Shown here: positions 1-5,302 of the stretch, one piece after another | Layout: every line of letters starts with the position of its first letter | Position numbering within the stretch: position 1 is the stretch's first letter | From: JAADHY01 sp964428935 | GTDB taxonomy: Bacteria > Planctomycetota > Planctomycetia > Planctomycetales > Planctomycetaceae | Reading direction: 5' to 3' | Assembly (NCBI GenBank): GCA_964428935.1 | Contig: CAYSAG010000344.1 | Coordinates: forward strand, 1-5,315 | DNA: 5,315 nucleotides | Made by a program: the position numbers and the translations under genes | The notes under the pieces: generated by a model | Told to the model about the DNA's origin: nothing | What the model saw: the letters and a program-made list of their open reading frames with translations, nothing else | The model's database searches: none

Positions 1-322
1 GTTTTTGCCGGGTTACCGGGAGCAGAACGCCCCGCAGCGGTCGGAAGCGCCCGTCGAAGCGGAGGGCGGGGAGCCGGGGGCCGAGGCCGCGTCTGAGCCA
101 CCGGCTGCGACAACGTCGAACGGCCAAGCCCACAAGCGGAACGGCGACCGGTCGGCTGCGGAGGAAACGACGCACGGAACGTCGAAGGTGTCGGACCGGA
201 GCCAACAATTTGCCGAGTTCCAGTCGGACGCTCCCCCCTGTGACAACTGCGGAGCGATTACCGTGCGGAATGGCAACTGCTACTTGTGCCACAACTGCGG
301 TGCGAGCATGGGCTGCAGTTGA
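1..322 (+). CDS. nrdJ: Adenosylcobalamin-dependent (class II) ribonucleotide reductase, C-terminal fragment
   Basis: The reading frame is open at the left edge (first full codon at base 2) and ends with TGA at 320-322, so only the last ~106 residues are present. The end of the protein has the cysteine pattern CDNC-x9-CYLC-x2-C-x5-C-S, which matches the zinc-ribbon-like tail of B12-dependent ribonucleotide reductases. In that family the enzyme reduces ribonucleotides to deoxyribonucleotides in the cytoplasm, and the tail cysteines are thought to pass reducing equivalents to the active-site disulfide. Before the tail lies about 70 residues of low-complexity linker rich in Ala, Glu, Gly, Ser and Thr, as is common between the catalytic barrel and the tail in this family, with QQFAEFQSDAPP leading into the cysteines. 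The catalytic domain, the B12 site and the true start lie outside the window, so the assignment rests on the tail alone. The alternative is another protein with a C-terminal zinc ribbon, which I think is less likely. Confidence 0.85.
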   Translation, partial: FLPGYREQNAPQRSEAPVEAEGGEPGAEAASEPPAATTSNGQAHKRNGDRSAAEETTHGTSKVSDRSQQFAEFQSDAPPCDNCGAITVRNGNCYLCHNCGASMGCS

Positions 323-365
323 GGCAAAATCCGCTGCGGCCTGAGGATGTGAGCACGACACGTCG

Positions 366-402
366 AGCCCCGGTCGGGTCTGCTGGCCGGGGCTTTTGAT
401 TT
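366..402 (+). terminator. Intrinsic terminator after the ribonucleotide reductase gene
   Basis: AGCCCCGG (366-373) pairs perfectly with CCGGGGCT (387-394), an 8-bp GC-rich stem with a 13-base loop. It is followed at once by TTTTGATTT. It lies 44 bases past the stop codon, the expected place for a Rho-independent terminator of the upstream gene. Confidence 0.75.
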
Positions 403-451
403 GCGCGGAGCCAAGTTGCTCGAAACGGGCCGTGTTGGGCCGGGCTGACAG

Positions 452-474
452 CCGCCGAGCCGGTTGCTCGGCGG
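452..474. repeat. Perfect 9-bp hairpin in intergenic DNA
   Basis: CCGCCGAGC (452-460) and GCTCGGCGG (466-474) are exact reverse complements around a 5-base loop (CGGTT). There is no T-run on either side, so a classical intrinsic terminator is unlikely. It could be a backup transcription stop, an mRNA-stabilising stem, or a dispersed palindromic element. The structure is certain from sequence; the role is not. Confidence 0.6.
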
Positions 475-578
475 AAGGTGACACAGCGCAGAGGACGCGG
501 TCGAGGAAAAACGGGAAAGCTTTACCGGTCGTGCGGGACGGGCGCTGGTTCTAGCGGTTGACCGGCTTGGAAAAAGTT

Positions 579-609
579 TTGCAGCAGTCGGCCGCGGTCT
601 GGCTATGCT
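579..609 (+). promoter_or_regulatory. Weak candidate promoter for the RTX gene
   Basis: TTGCAG (579-584) and TATGCT (604-609) resemble the -35 and -10 boxes of a housekeeping sigma factor, with four of six matches each. The 19-base spacer is long. An A/T-rich run (GGAAAAAGTTTT) overlaps the upstream side. It is the best pair I found in this otherwise GC-rich gap, but the match is modest. Confidence 0.25.
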
Positions 610-882
610 GGTTGTAGGGGTTTTGTGAGGTCGATCGGCATTGCGCGAGGTCAGTGTTTGCGAAGCCGACGAGTCGTGTGAATTTCGCGGGGGAGACAGG
701 CTGATAATGACGGTCAGAACGGTGGGCTGCGCCGCGAGGGCGAAGAGGCTTGCGTTTCGGAATTGATCGGGACGGCGGCTCGGCAAAGCGGGCAGGTTGG
801 GGGGCGTTCGCCGTCGCCCACGTCCTCTGGCCAACGGCCCACGAAGTTCATGGAAGGCCAATACACTGCTGCGAAAGGTTTG

Positions 883-890
883 AAGGGGGA
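883..890 (+). promoter_or_regulatory. Ribosome binding site of the RTX gene
   Basis: AAGGGGGA lies 6 bases before ATG 897. It decides the start: the frame can be extended upstream to a TTG at 750, but only the ATG at 897 has a good Shine-Dalgarno sequence, and the expected basic N-terminus with LEDKTLLS follows directly. Confidence 0.8.
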
Positions 891-896
891 ATCGCA

Positions 897-3344
897 ATGA
901 AACTGACACCGTGGTTGCGCGGATTGCAAAAGCGGCTGTCCGGCAGTCCGAAGCGTCGTCAGCGTGCCGTTCGTGCTCAAACGGCGGAAGTCCTGGAAGA
1001 CAAAACGCTGCTTTCGGTTACCACGTCGTTTTTTGCGGCGACGGGGGAGCTTCAGATCATCTCGGACGCCGGCGACGCAATCACGGTGCGTGACAACGCT
1101 GGGAACGTGGAGATTCTGGTCAACGGGACTCCCGACGGCAGCCTTCCTCCCATTGCCAGCAGCAGTGTGAAATCCTTGTTCATTCAGGGAGGAGACGACC
1201 CGAACGCCATTGACATCAGCTCGGTCGACTCCAGCGCCTTCTCGGCCCTGACGAGCATCGACGTGCGGGGCGGTGACGGCGACGACACCTTGCTCGGCAG
1301 CCCGCTCGACGACACTCTGCGCGGTCAGGACGGCAACGACGTCATCGTGACGGGCGCAGGTGACAACTACGTGGAGGGAGGCGACGGCAACGACACGATC
1401 ACGGCGGACGCGGGCGGCGACACGCTGGATGGCGGCGACGGCAACGACGTGATCGACGCCCTCAGCGGTGACGACAGCATCCTGGGTGGGAACGGCCAAG
1501 ACACCATTGACGCCGGAATGGGCAACGACACGGTGTCGGCCCAGGACGGACAGGACAGCGTCGACGCGGGGGCGGGCGACGACAGCGTCGACGGCGGACA
1601 CGGCCTGGACACCCTGGACGGCGGCTCCGGGAACGACTTCCTGGTCGGCGGCACCGGGCCGTCCGATCCGGATTCGATGATCGGCGGAACCGGTGACGAC
1701 TCACTTTTCGGCGGCTCCGGCGACGACACGCTGGACGGCGGCGACGGCAACGACGTGCTCTACGGCAACAGCCAGGACGACAGCATCCTGGGCGGTGACG
1801 GTGACGACTTGGTGAATGCCGGGTTCGGCGACGACACTGTCGACGCCGAGGCTGGCGCGGACAGCGTCTTCGGCAGTGCCGGACGCGACTCACTGGTCGG
1901 CGGCGCGGGCAACGACTACGTCGACGGACAGGGCAGCTCCGACACGGTCGACGGTGGCAGCGGCAACGACACGGTTCGCGGAGGCAACTCGGTCGGCGCC
2001 GACTCGTTGTTCGGCAACGTGGGCGACGACTTGGTCGTCGGCAGTCTGGGCAACGACACGCTGGACGGCGGCGACGGAGCAGACAGCCTGTTCGGCAACG
2101 CGGGGACCGACTCGTTGCTGGGTGGTGACGGCGACGACGTGCTCCGCGGACAAGGCGGCGCCGACACGCTCAACGGCGGCTCGGGTGTCGACACGCTGCA
2201 GTGGCGAGCTGGCGACAGCAACGACGTGTTCCTGACCGACGACTTGGTGGACGTCGCCGAAGCGCTGGGCGACAACACGGCGAACGCGTTCACGGTCGCT
2301 CAGAACTCGGCTAGCGAATTGACCATCAGCGACGGCAGTCGGACGCTTCGGATCGGCCCGGGCTTCGCCCAAGTGTCGCTGAACGCCGGAGGGGGCGACG
2401 ACGCCATTGCCATCTTCGACATCAACAACGTGACGGCCGTGCCGTTGACGATCAACGGCGAAGCTGGCAGCGACATCATCTCGGCGGCCGGTGCGAACAT
2501 CGGCAACGTCCGGCTCTTGATTGACGGCGGTTACGGCAACGACACGCTAACCGGCAGCGCCGGCGGCGATACGATTCGCGGCTCGGGCGACGACGACTCG
2601 ATCCTGGGCGACGCCGGCAACGACACGATCGAGGGCGGCGATGGCAACGACACGATCGACGGCCAGTCCGGCCAAGACAGCGTGGACGGCGGAGCCGGCA
2701 ACGACGAAATCTCCGGCGGTGCCGACAACGACACGCTGGCCGGCGGTGACGGTAACGACTGGATCGACGGCGGCAACGACGACGACTCCATTCTCGGCAA
2801 CGCCGGCGACGACACGCTGAGCGGTGGTCCCGACTTCGGCAAAGACACGCTCCGCGGCGGCATCGGTGTCGACTACATCTTCGGCGGTTCGGGCAATGAC
2901 GACATCGATGGCGGCGACGGCAACGACTACCTGAAGGGACACGGCGGACACGACACCGTCCGCGGCGGTGACGGCGACGACTCCATCTTCGGCGGCGTCG
3001 GCAACGACGACCTGATCGGCGGCGACGGCAACGATTACATCGACGCCAGCAGCGGAACCGACGCTTGGTCGAACCGGGTCAACGGCGGTGACGGCGACGA
3101 CTTCATCATCGGCGGCTTCGGCGACGAGACGCTGCTCGGCGGCGACGGAAATGACCAGCTGTTCGGCAACGTTGGTGACGACGTCGTCCTGGGCGGTGAC
3201 GGCGACGACTACGTGACTGGCAACGCCGGCAACGATACAGTCGCCGGAAATCAGGGCAACGACACCGTCGTCGGCTCGGCCGGCGAAATCGACGAAAGCT
3301 TCACATTGCCGAACGACGTCCTGAGCGACCTCGACGCCATCTAG
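897..3344 (+). CDS. RTX-type calcium-binding repeat protein with planctomycete LEDKTLLS N-terminus
   Basis: This 815-residue protein is probably exported. Residues 1-32 are basic (KRRQR at 19-23) without a hydrophobic core. Residues 33-40, LEDKTLLS, form the planctomycete-type N-terminal motif. Residues ~41-124 are a beta-rich non-repeat segment. Residues ~125-435 are a first block of GGxGxDxUx nonapeptides, ~436-542 a second non-RTX beta-rich segment, and ~543-793 a second nonapeptide block. Residues 797-815 are an acidic/hydrophobic tail (starting EIDESFTL). In known RTX proteins such repeats wrap into parallel beta-rolls that bind calcium ions through the aspartates and fold only in calcium-rich surroundings outside the cell. 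I see no cysteine and only about three lysines after residue 40, giving a very acidic protein. No enzymatic domain (protease, lipase, toxin) is visible, so a structural or surface/matrix role is inferred. No ABC exporter, membrane fusion protein or outer membrane channel is encoded beside it. Start chosen by the AAGGGGGA site and the N-terminal motif. Confidence 0.93.
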   Translation: MKLTPWLRGLQKRLSGSPKRRQRAVRAQTAEVLEDKTLLSVTTSFFAATGELQIISDAGDAITVRDNAGNVEILVNGTPDGSLPPIASSSVKSLFIQGGDDPNAIDISSVDSSAFSALTSIDVRGGDGDDTLLGSPLDDTLRGQDGNDVIVTGAGDNYVEGGDGNDTITADAGGDTLDGGDGNDVIDALSGDDSILGGNGQDTIDAGMGNDTVSAQDGQDSVDAGAGDDSVDGGHGLDTLDGGSGNDFLVGGTGPSDPDSMIGGTGDDSLFGGSGDDTLDGGDGNDVLYGNSQDDSILGGDGDDLVNAGFGDDTVDAEAGADSVFGSAGRDSLVGGAGNDYVDGQGSSDTVDGGSGNDTVRGGNSVGADSLFGNVGDDLVVGSLGNDTLDGGDGADSLFGNAGTDSLLGGDGDDVLRGQGGADTLNGGSGVDTLQWRAGDSNDVFLTDDLVDVAEALGDNTANAFTVAQNSASELTISDGSRTLRIGPGFAQVSLNAGGGDDAIAIFDINNVTAVPLTINGEAGSDIISAAGANIGNVRLLIDGGYGNDTLTGSAGGDTIRGSGDDDSILGDAGNDTIEGGDGNDTIDGQSGQDSVDGGAGNDEISGGADNDTLAGGDGNDWIDGGNDDDSILGNAGDDTLSGGPDFGKDTLRGGIGVDYIFGGSGNDDIDGGDGNDYLKGHGGHDTVRGGDGDDSIFGGVGNDDLIGGDGNDYIDASSGTDAWSNRVNGGDGDDFIIGGFGDETLLGGDGNDQLFGNVGDDVVLGGDGDDYVTGNAGNDTVAGNQGNDTVVGSAGEIDESFTLPNDVLSDLDAI
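1269..2201 (+). repeat. RTX nonapeptide block 1 with a ~102-110 residue higher-order repeat
   Basis: Residues ~125-435 are packed with 9-residue GGxGxDxUx units (27 bases each). On top of this, a longer unit beginning TLDGGDGxD recurs at bases 1422, 1728 and 2058 (residues 176, 278 and 388), spaced 102 and 110 residues apart. The first two copies align without gaps for about 60 residues, including DDSILGG. The third copy breaks off at residue ~435. Two copies carry an out-of-register loop before the next unit: GPSDPDS near 1656-1677 and SVGADS near 1989-2006. Confidence 0.85.
2523..3275 (+). repeat. RTX nonapeptide block 2
   Basis: Residues ~543-793 form a second run of GGxGxDxUx units, starting DGGYGNDTLTG. 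The register is interrupted by PDFGKD (about 2829-2846) and by SGTDAWSNRVN (about 3054-3086), which would stick out as loops from a regular beta-roll. The segment TLLGGDGNDQLFGN near 3129 resembles the TLDGGDG-type units of block 1, so the two blocks probably share an origin. Confidence 0.85.
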
Positions 3345-3410
3345 TTCCGGCCGCCCGGCCGTCGCCATGACCGAAAGGACAGACCGGAACGAGGACGGCG
3401 GACGAACGTC

Positions 3411-3429
3411 CCGTCCCCGGCCGGGACGG
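3411..3429 (+). other. GC-rich hairpin after the RTX gene
   Basis: CCGTCCC (3411-3417) pairs with GGGACGG (3423-3429) around loop CGGCC. Flanking GACGA (3401-3405) and TCGTC (3432-3436) can pair beyond an internal loop. It lies 67 bases past the RTX stop codon. It lacks a T-run, so it may protect the mRNA 3' end or slow the polymerase ahead of the stronger element downstream. Confidence 0.5.
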
Positions 3430-3467
3430 CCTCGTCGGAGCGGCATCTTGAATCCGCAGCGGTTCGG

Positions 3468-3539
3468 AATCCTTGGCTTCGGCGCCCGGCGAAGGTCGAG
3501 CGGCTTGAGCCGGGCAGGCTGGCGGCCAAGGATTTTTTT
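3468..3539 (+). terminator. Branched inverted repeat with T7 tail, likely terminator of the RTX gene
   Basis: AATCCTTGGC (3468-3477) and GCCAAGGATT (3525-3534) are perfect 10-base inverted copies, and the second runs into seven Ts (3533-3539). Between them lie smaller stems: TTCG/CGAA (3478-3481 with 3490-3493) and CGGC/GCCG (3501-3504 with 3509-3512). An alternative compact fold also suits termination: CTTG-A-GCCG (3504-3512) with CGGCCAAG (3523-3530), an 8-bp stem with one bulged A, right before GATTTTTTT. Either fold supports a Rho-independent stop; the large fold would be a three-way junction. Confidence 0.6.
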
Positions 3540-3629
3540 CTGCCGGGCTGGCCCGCTGACACGGTGTTGCGCGTGCCGGAGCGGTGGCTCGGCCCGCTTG
3601 CCTCTGCGGCGAGCGCCGCTTGCTGTACA

Positions 3630-3655
3630 CGGGCCGAACGAGAACGGTTCGCCCG
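3630..3655. promoter_or_regulatory. Inverted repeat abutting the DUF763 promoter
   Basis: CGGGC-C-GAAC (3630-3639) pairs with GTTCGCCCG (3647-3655), nine base pairs with one bulged C and a 7-base loop. It ends two bases before the -35 box at 3658. It could be an operator or activator site as DNA, or the remnant of a stop for read-through transcription as RNA. There is no T-run after it. Confidence 0.4.
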
Positions 3656-3657
3656 AA

Positions 3658-3686
3658 TTGAGTCCCTCCGGGCGGCCACCTATACT
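3658..3686 (+). promoter_or_regulatory. Sigma-70-like promoter giving a leaderless or near-leaderless DUF763 mRNA
   Basis: TTGAGT (3658-3663, four of six matches to TTGACA) and TATACT (3681-3686, five of six to TATAAT) are separated by the optimal 17 bases. The -10 box ends 7 bases before ATG 3694, so transcription should begin at or within a base or two of the start codon. This agrees with the absence of any Shine-Dalgarno sequence before that ATG. Confidence 0.6.
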
Positions 3687-3693
3687 GCGCGGC

Positions 3694-4896
3694 ATGAAAC
3701 GGCGAATCGCTCAACTCCCCCTTCACACCGGGAAAGCTCCGCCGTGGCTGTTCCGACGCATGGTGCGGCTGGCCGGAGCCGTGACGATGGCCGTGGTCGA
3801 AGAGTACGGCCCGGAGGAAATGCTGCATCGGCTGGCCGACCCATGGTGGTTCCAAGCGTTCGGTTGCGTCCTCGGTTTCGACTGGCACAGCTCCGGCCTG
3901 ACGACCGTCACTTGCGGCGCGCTGAAGGAGGCGTTCAAGCTGTTCGGGGACGACTTGGGGATTCTGGTGGCGGGCGGCAAGGGGGCCGCCAGCCGAAAGA
4001 CGCCGCAAGAAATCGACGCGCAAGCCGAACGGCTCGGTTTGTCGACCGGCGAGCGACTGATTTACGCGTCCCGCATGTGCGCCAAGGTCGACTCGGCAGC
4101 CGTTCAGGACGGCTTCCAGCTCTACCACCACGCGTTCTTTTTCACCCCGAACGGCGACTGGTGTGTGATCCAGCAAGGCATGGACGCCGACGCTCGTCTG
4201 GCCAGACGCTACCACTGGTTGGCGTCGCGTCTGGAGAGTTTCGTCTGCGAGCCGCACGCGGCCGTGCAGGATTTGGCTGCCGTCCGACGGGAAAAACGGG
4301 CCGGCGGACAGCGGACTCTGCTGAACATGGTTGCCGGCGAAGCGGAAGCCAGTCGGCGGGGCAGCGTCGAGCTGGTGCGGGAGCGGCCGGACTGGCTGCT
4401 ACGGCAGGTTCAGGCGATCACCGAAGGTCCGACGCTCTTCGCGCCGGCCAGACATCGCGTAACGGCGGCGGACGTCAACCTGCCGCGTCTGCGCCGGATC
4501 CTCATGCAGGTCCACGAGCAGCAGCCGCGGGACTTCGAGCACCTGCTCGGCACGGCAGGCGTCGGCGCGGCAACGGTCCGCAGCCTAGCATTGCTGGCCG
4601 AGCTGATCTACGACGCTCCGCGTTGCACGCGGGATCCGACCGAACCTCGCGCGACGAAAGGCGGCTCGCCGTGTCTCGCCGGCGGTTCTTCGCAACGCCC
4701 GAGCAAGGACCTGCGGTGCTGGGCAGACTACTCTTACGCTCACGGTGGCAAAGACGGCACGCCGTTTCCGGTCGACCGCCGCACTTACGACCAATCCATT
4801 GAGGTCCTGACGGAAGCGGTGCGTCGGGCTCGAATGGGACAAAACGAGAAAGTCGAGGCACTGAAACGGCTGGCACGCCTGACCGGACAGCGGTAG
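3694..4896 (+). CDS. DUF763 domain-containing protein
   Basis: This 400-residue protein matches the DUF763 family (COG1415) over its full length. Landmarks are LPLHTGKAPPWLF (8-20), DPWWFQAFGCVLGFDWHSSG (49-68), CGALKEA (74-80), AGGKGAASRKTP (93-104), YHHAFFF (144-150), QQGM (160-163) and HGGKDGTPFPVDRRTYD (350-366). The many conserved Trp, His and Cys residues and the GGKG/GGKDG loops suggest a binding or catalytic pocket, but the family has no established function that I know of. GVGAATVRSLALLAELIY (289-306) looks like a helix-hairpin-helix, a motif that usually contacts nucleic-acid backbone; that reading is inference. No signal peptide or membrane segment is seen, so it should be cytoplasmic. 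Residues ~310-342 (rich in Arg, Ser, Gly, Thr) look like an extra linker just before the conserved HGGKDG motif. The start at 3694 is chosen because the family begins there and a promoter lies immediately upstream. It has its own promoter and no operon partner in the window. Confidence 0.92.
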   Translation: MKRRIAQLPLHTGKAPPWLFRRMVRLAGAVTMAVVEEYGPEEMLHRLADPWWFQAFGCVLGFDWHSSGLTTVTCGALKEAFKLFGDDLGILVAGGKGAASRKTPQEIDAQAERLGLSTGERLIYASRMCAKVDSAAVQDGFQLYHHAFFFTPNGDWCVIQQGMDADARLARRYHWLASRLESFVCEPHAAVQDLAAVRREKRAGGQRTLLNMVAGEAEASRRGSVELVRERPDWLLRQVQAITEGPTLFAPARHRVTAADVNLPRLRRILMQVHEQQPRDFEHLLGTAGVGAATVRSLALLAELIYDAPRCTRDPTEPRATKGGSPCLAGGSSQRPSKDLRCWADYSYAHGGKDGTPFPVDRRTYDQSIEVLTEAVRRARMGQNEKVEALKRLARLTGQR

Positions 4897-4975
4897 CCCG
4901 GTCGCGAAACGGCAGGCTCGGCAGCGGGGCGGCACGACGCGTTTGGGCTCGGCGGCCAGTCGACTCAGGCGGGTC

Positions 4976-4999
4976 AGCAGCCCTCGCCGGCGGGTTGCT
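4976..4999. other. 8-bp hairpin downstream of the DUF763 gene
   Basis: AGCAGCCC (4976-4983) pairs with GGGTTGCT (4992-4999), with one G-T wobble and an 8-base loop. It lies 80 bases past the DUF763 stop codon and could help end or protect that transcript. On the + strand it is followed by an A-rich run rather than Ts, so it is not a typical intrinsic terminator. Confidence 0.35.
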
Positions 5000-5234
5000 C
5001 GGAAAGAAAAAGGGGCAAGTCGTCGTCGGGGGCGAGAGCTTCGGGACGACGGGGAACCTTTCGGAAGCCGGCGAGCGTCCTACTCGGCGGTTTCGGTTTC
5101 CGGGAACCGTCGAGCCAATTGCGCCGCAGCGAAGAATCGATCGCGAACGGTCGTGTTGACGGCCCGATTTGGTCGTACAATTGTCTTAGTTGTCGCAACG
5201 GGTACGGCGGCCCCGGGGCCGAGCCGGTTTGTGG

Positions 5235-5262
5235 TTGACCGGGTTGGGGAGGCTGTGATAAG
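5235..5262 (+). promoter_or_regulatory. Candidate promoter for a gene beyond the right edge
   Basis: TTGACC (5235-5240, five of six matches) is followed after 16 bases by GATAAG (5257-5262, four of six). TG at 5254-5255, one base before the hexamer, forms an extended -10. The spacing is acceptable and the direction points out of the window to the right. No gene within the window can be matched to it. Confidence 0.35.
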
Positions 5263-5296
5263 TTACCGTCAGGTCTGGGCTTATCTGGACGGGGAG

Positions 5297-5302
5297 TATA
5301 AT
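5297..5302 (+). promoter_or_regulatory. Perfect TATAAT -10 hexamer near the right edge
   Basis: TATAAT stands out in a GC-rich background. The bases 16-18 upstream (around 5273-5280, GTCTGGGC) do not resemble TTGACA, and there is no TG extension, so it would be a weak or activator-dependent promoter if used. It overlaps the start of a possible coding region (ATG 5304 or 5312), which lies too close to the edge to judge. Confidence 0.3.

Larger units (their letters stand above)
323..896. other. 574-base non-coding stretch between the reductase and RTX genes
   Basis: I see no convincing gene here. The open frames that cross it lack a credible start or ribosome binding site and have the look of GC-rich shadows. 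What it holds is the terminator at 366-402, a perfect hairpin at 452-474, a palindromic CGGT-N2-ACCG site at 555-564, a weak promoter candidate at 579-609, and a GATAAT -10-like hexamer at 703-708 with no good -35 partner. If the promoter at 579-609 is used, the RTX gene would have a 5' untranslated leader of roughly 280 bases. Confidence 0.6.
3345..3693. other. 349-base structured intergenic region between the RTX and DUF763 genes
   Basis: No gene is supported here. It holds, in order, a GC hairpin (3411-3429), a branched inverted repeat ending in a T-run (3468-3539), a 5-bp hairpin GCGGC/GCCGC with loop GAGC (3606-3619), a 9-bp bulged hairpin (3630-3655), and a promoter (3658-3686). The dense secondary structure fits a boundary between two independent transcription units. 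Confidence 0.65.

Noticed and set aside
703..708. GATAAT as a -10 box for the RTX gene
   Set aside because: No acceptable -35 hexamer lies 16-18 bases upstream and there is no good extended -10; kept only as a note in the intergenic entry.
750..896. Upstream in-frame extension of the RTX protein to a TTG codon at 750
   Set aside because: There is no ribosome binding site at 750. The extra 49 residues have no family features, while ATG 897 has AAGGGGGA at the right distance and opens the expected basic LEDKTLLS N-terminus.
1260..3280. The tandem 27-base repeats as a CRISPR array or satellite DNA
   Set aside because: The repeats stay in frame, vary at synonymous and variable positions as coding nonapeptides do, and have no unique spacers between constant repeats.
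3367..3693. Upstream in-frame extension of the DUF763 protein to ATG 3367
   Set aside because: The family sequence begins at about residue 8 after ATG 3694. The upstream stretch is Arg/Gly/Pro-rich without homology features and contains the terminator-like repeat and the promoter.
714..3695. Long minus-strand open frames opposite the RTX gene, including 714-1601, 1890-2372 and 2547-3695
   Set aside because: They translate to Val/Ala-rich or Arg/Pro/Ser-rich repeats that mirror the GGxGxDxUx codons on the other strand. They are shadows of the repeat DNA.
3564..4802. Long + strand frame overlapping the DUF763 gene in another reading frame
   Set aside because: Its translation is Arg/Ala/Gly-rich with no motifs, while the overlapping 3694-4896 frame matches a known family along its full length.
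4974..5198. 74-residue minus-strand frame between the DUF763 gene and the right edge
   Set aside because: It starts only at TTG, has no clear ribosome binding site, matches no family I recognise, and its third codon positions are less GC-rich than in the real genes. Its end lies in a hairpin. A real small gene cannot be fully excluded.
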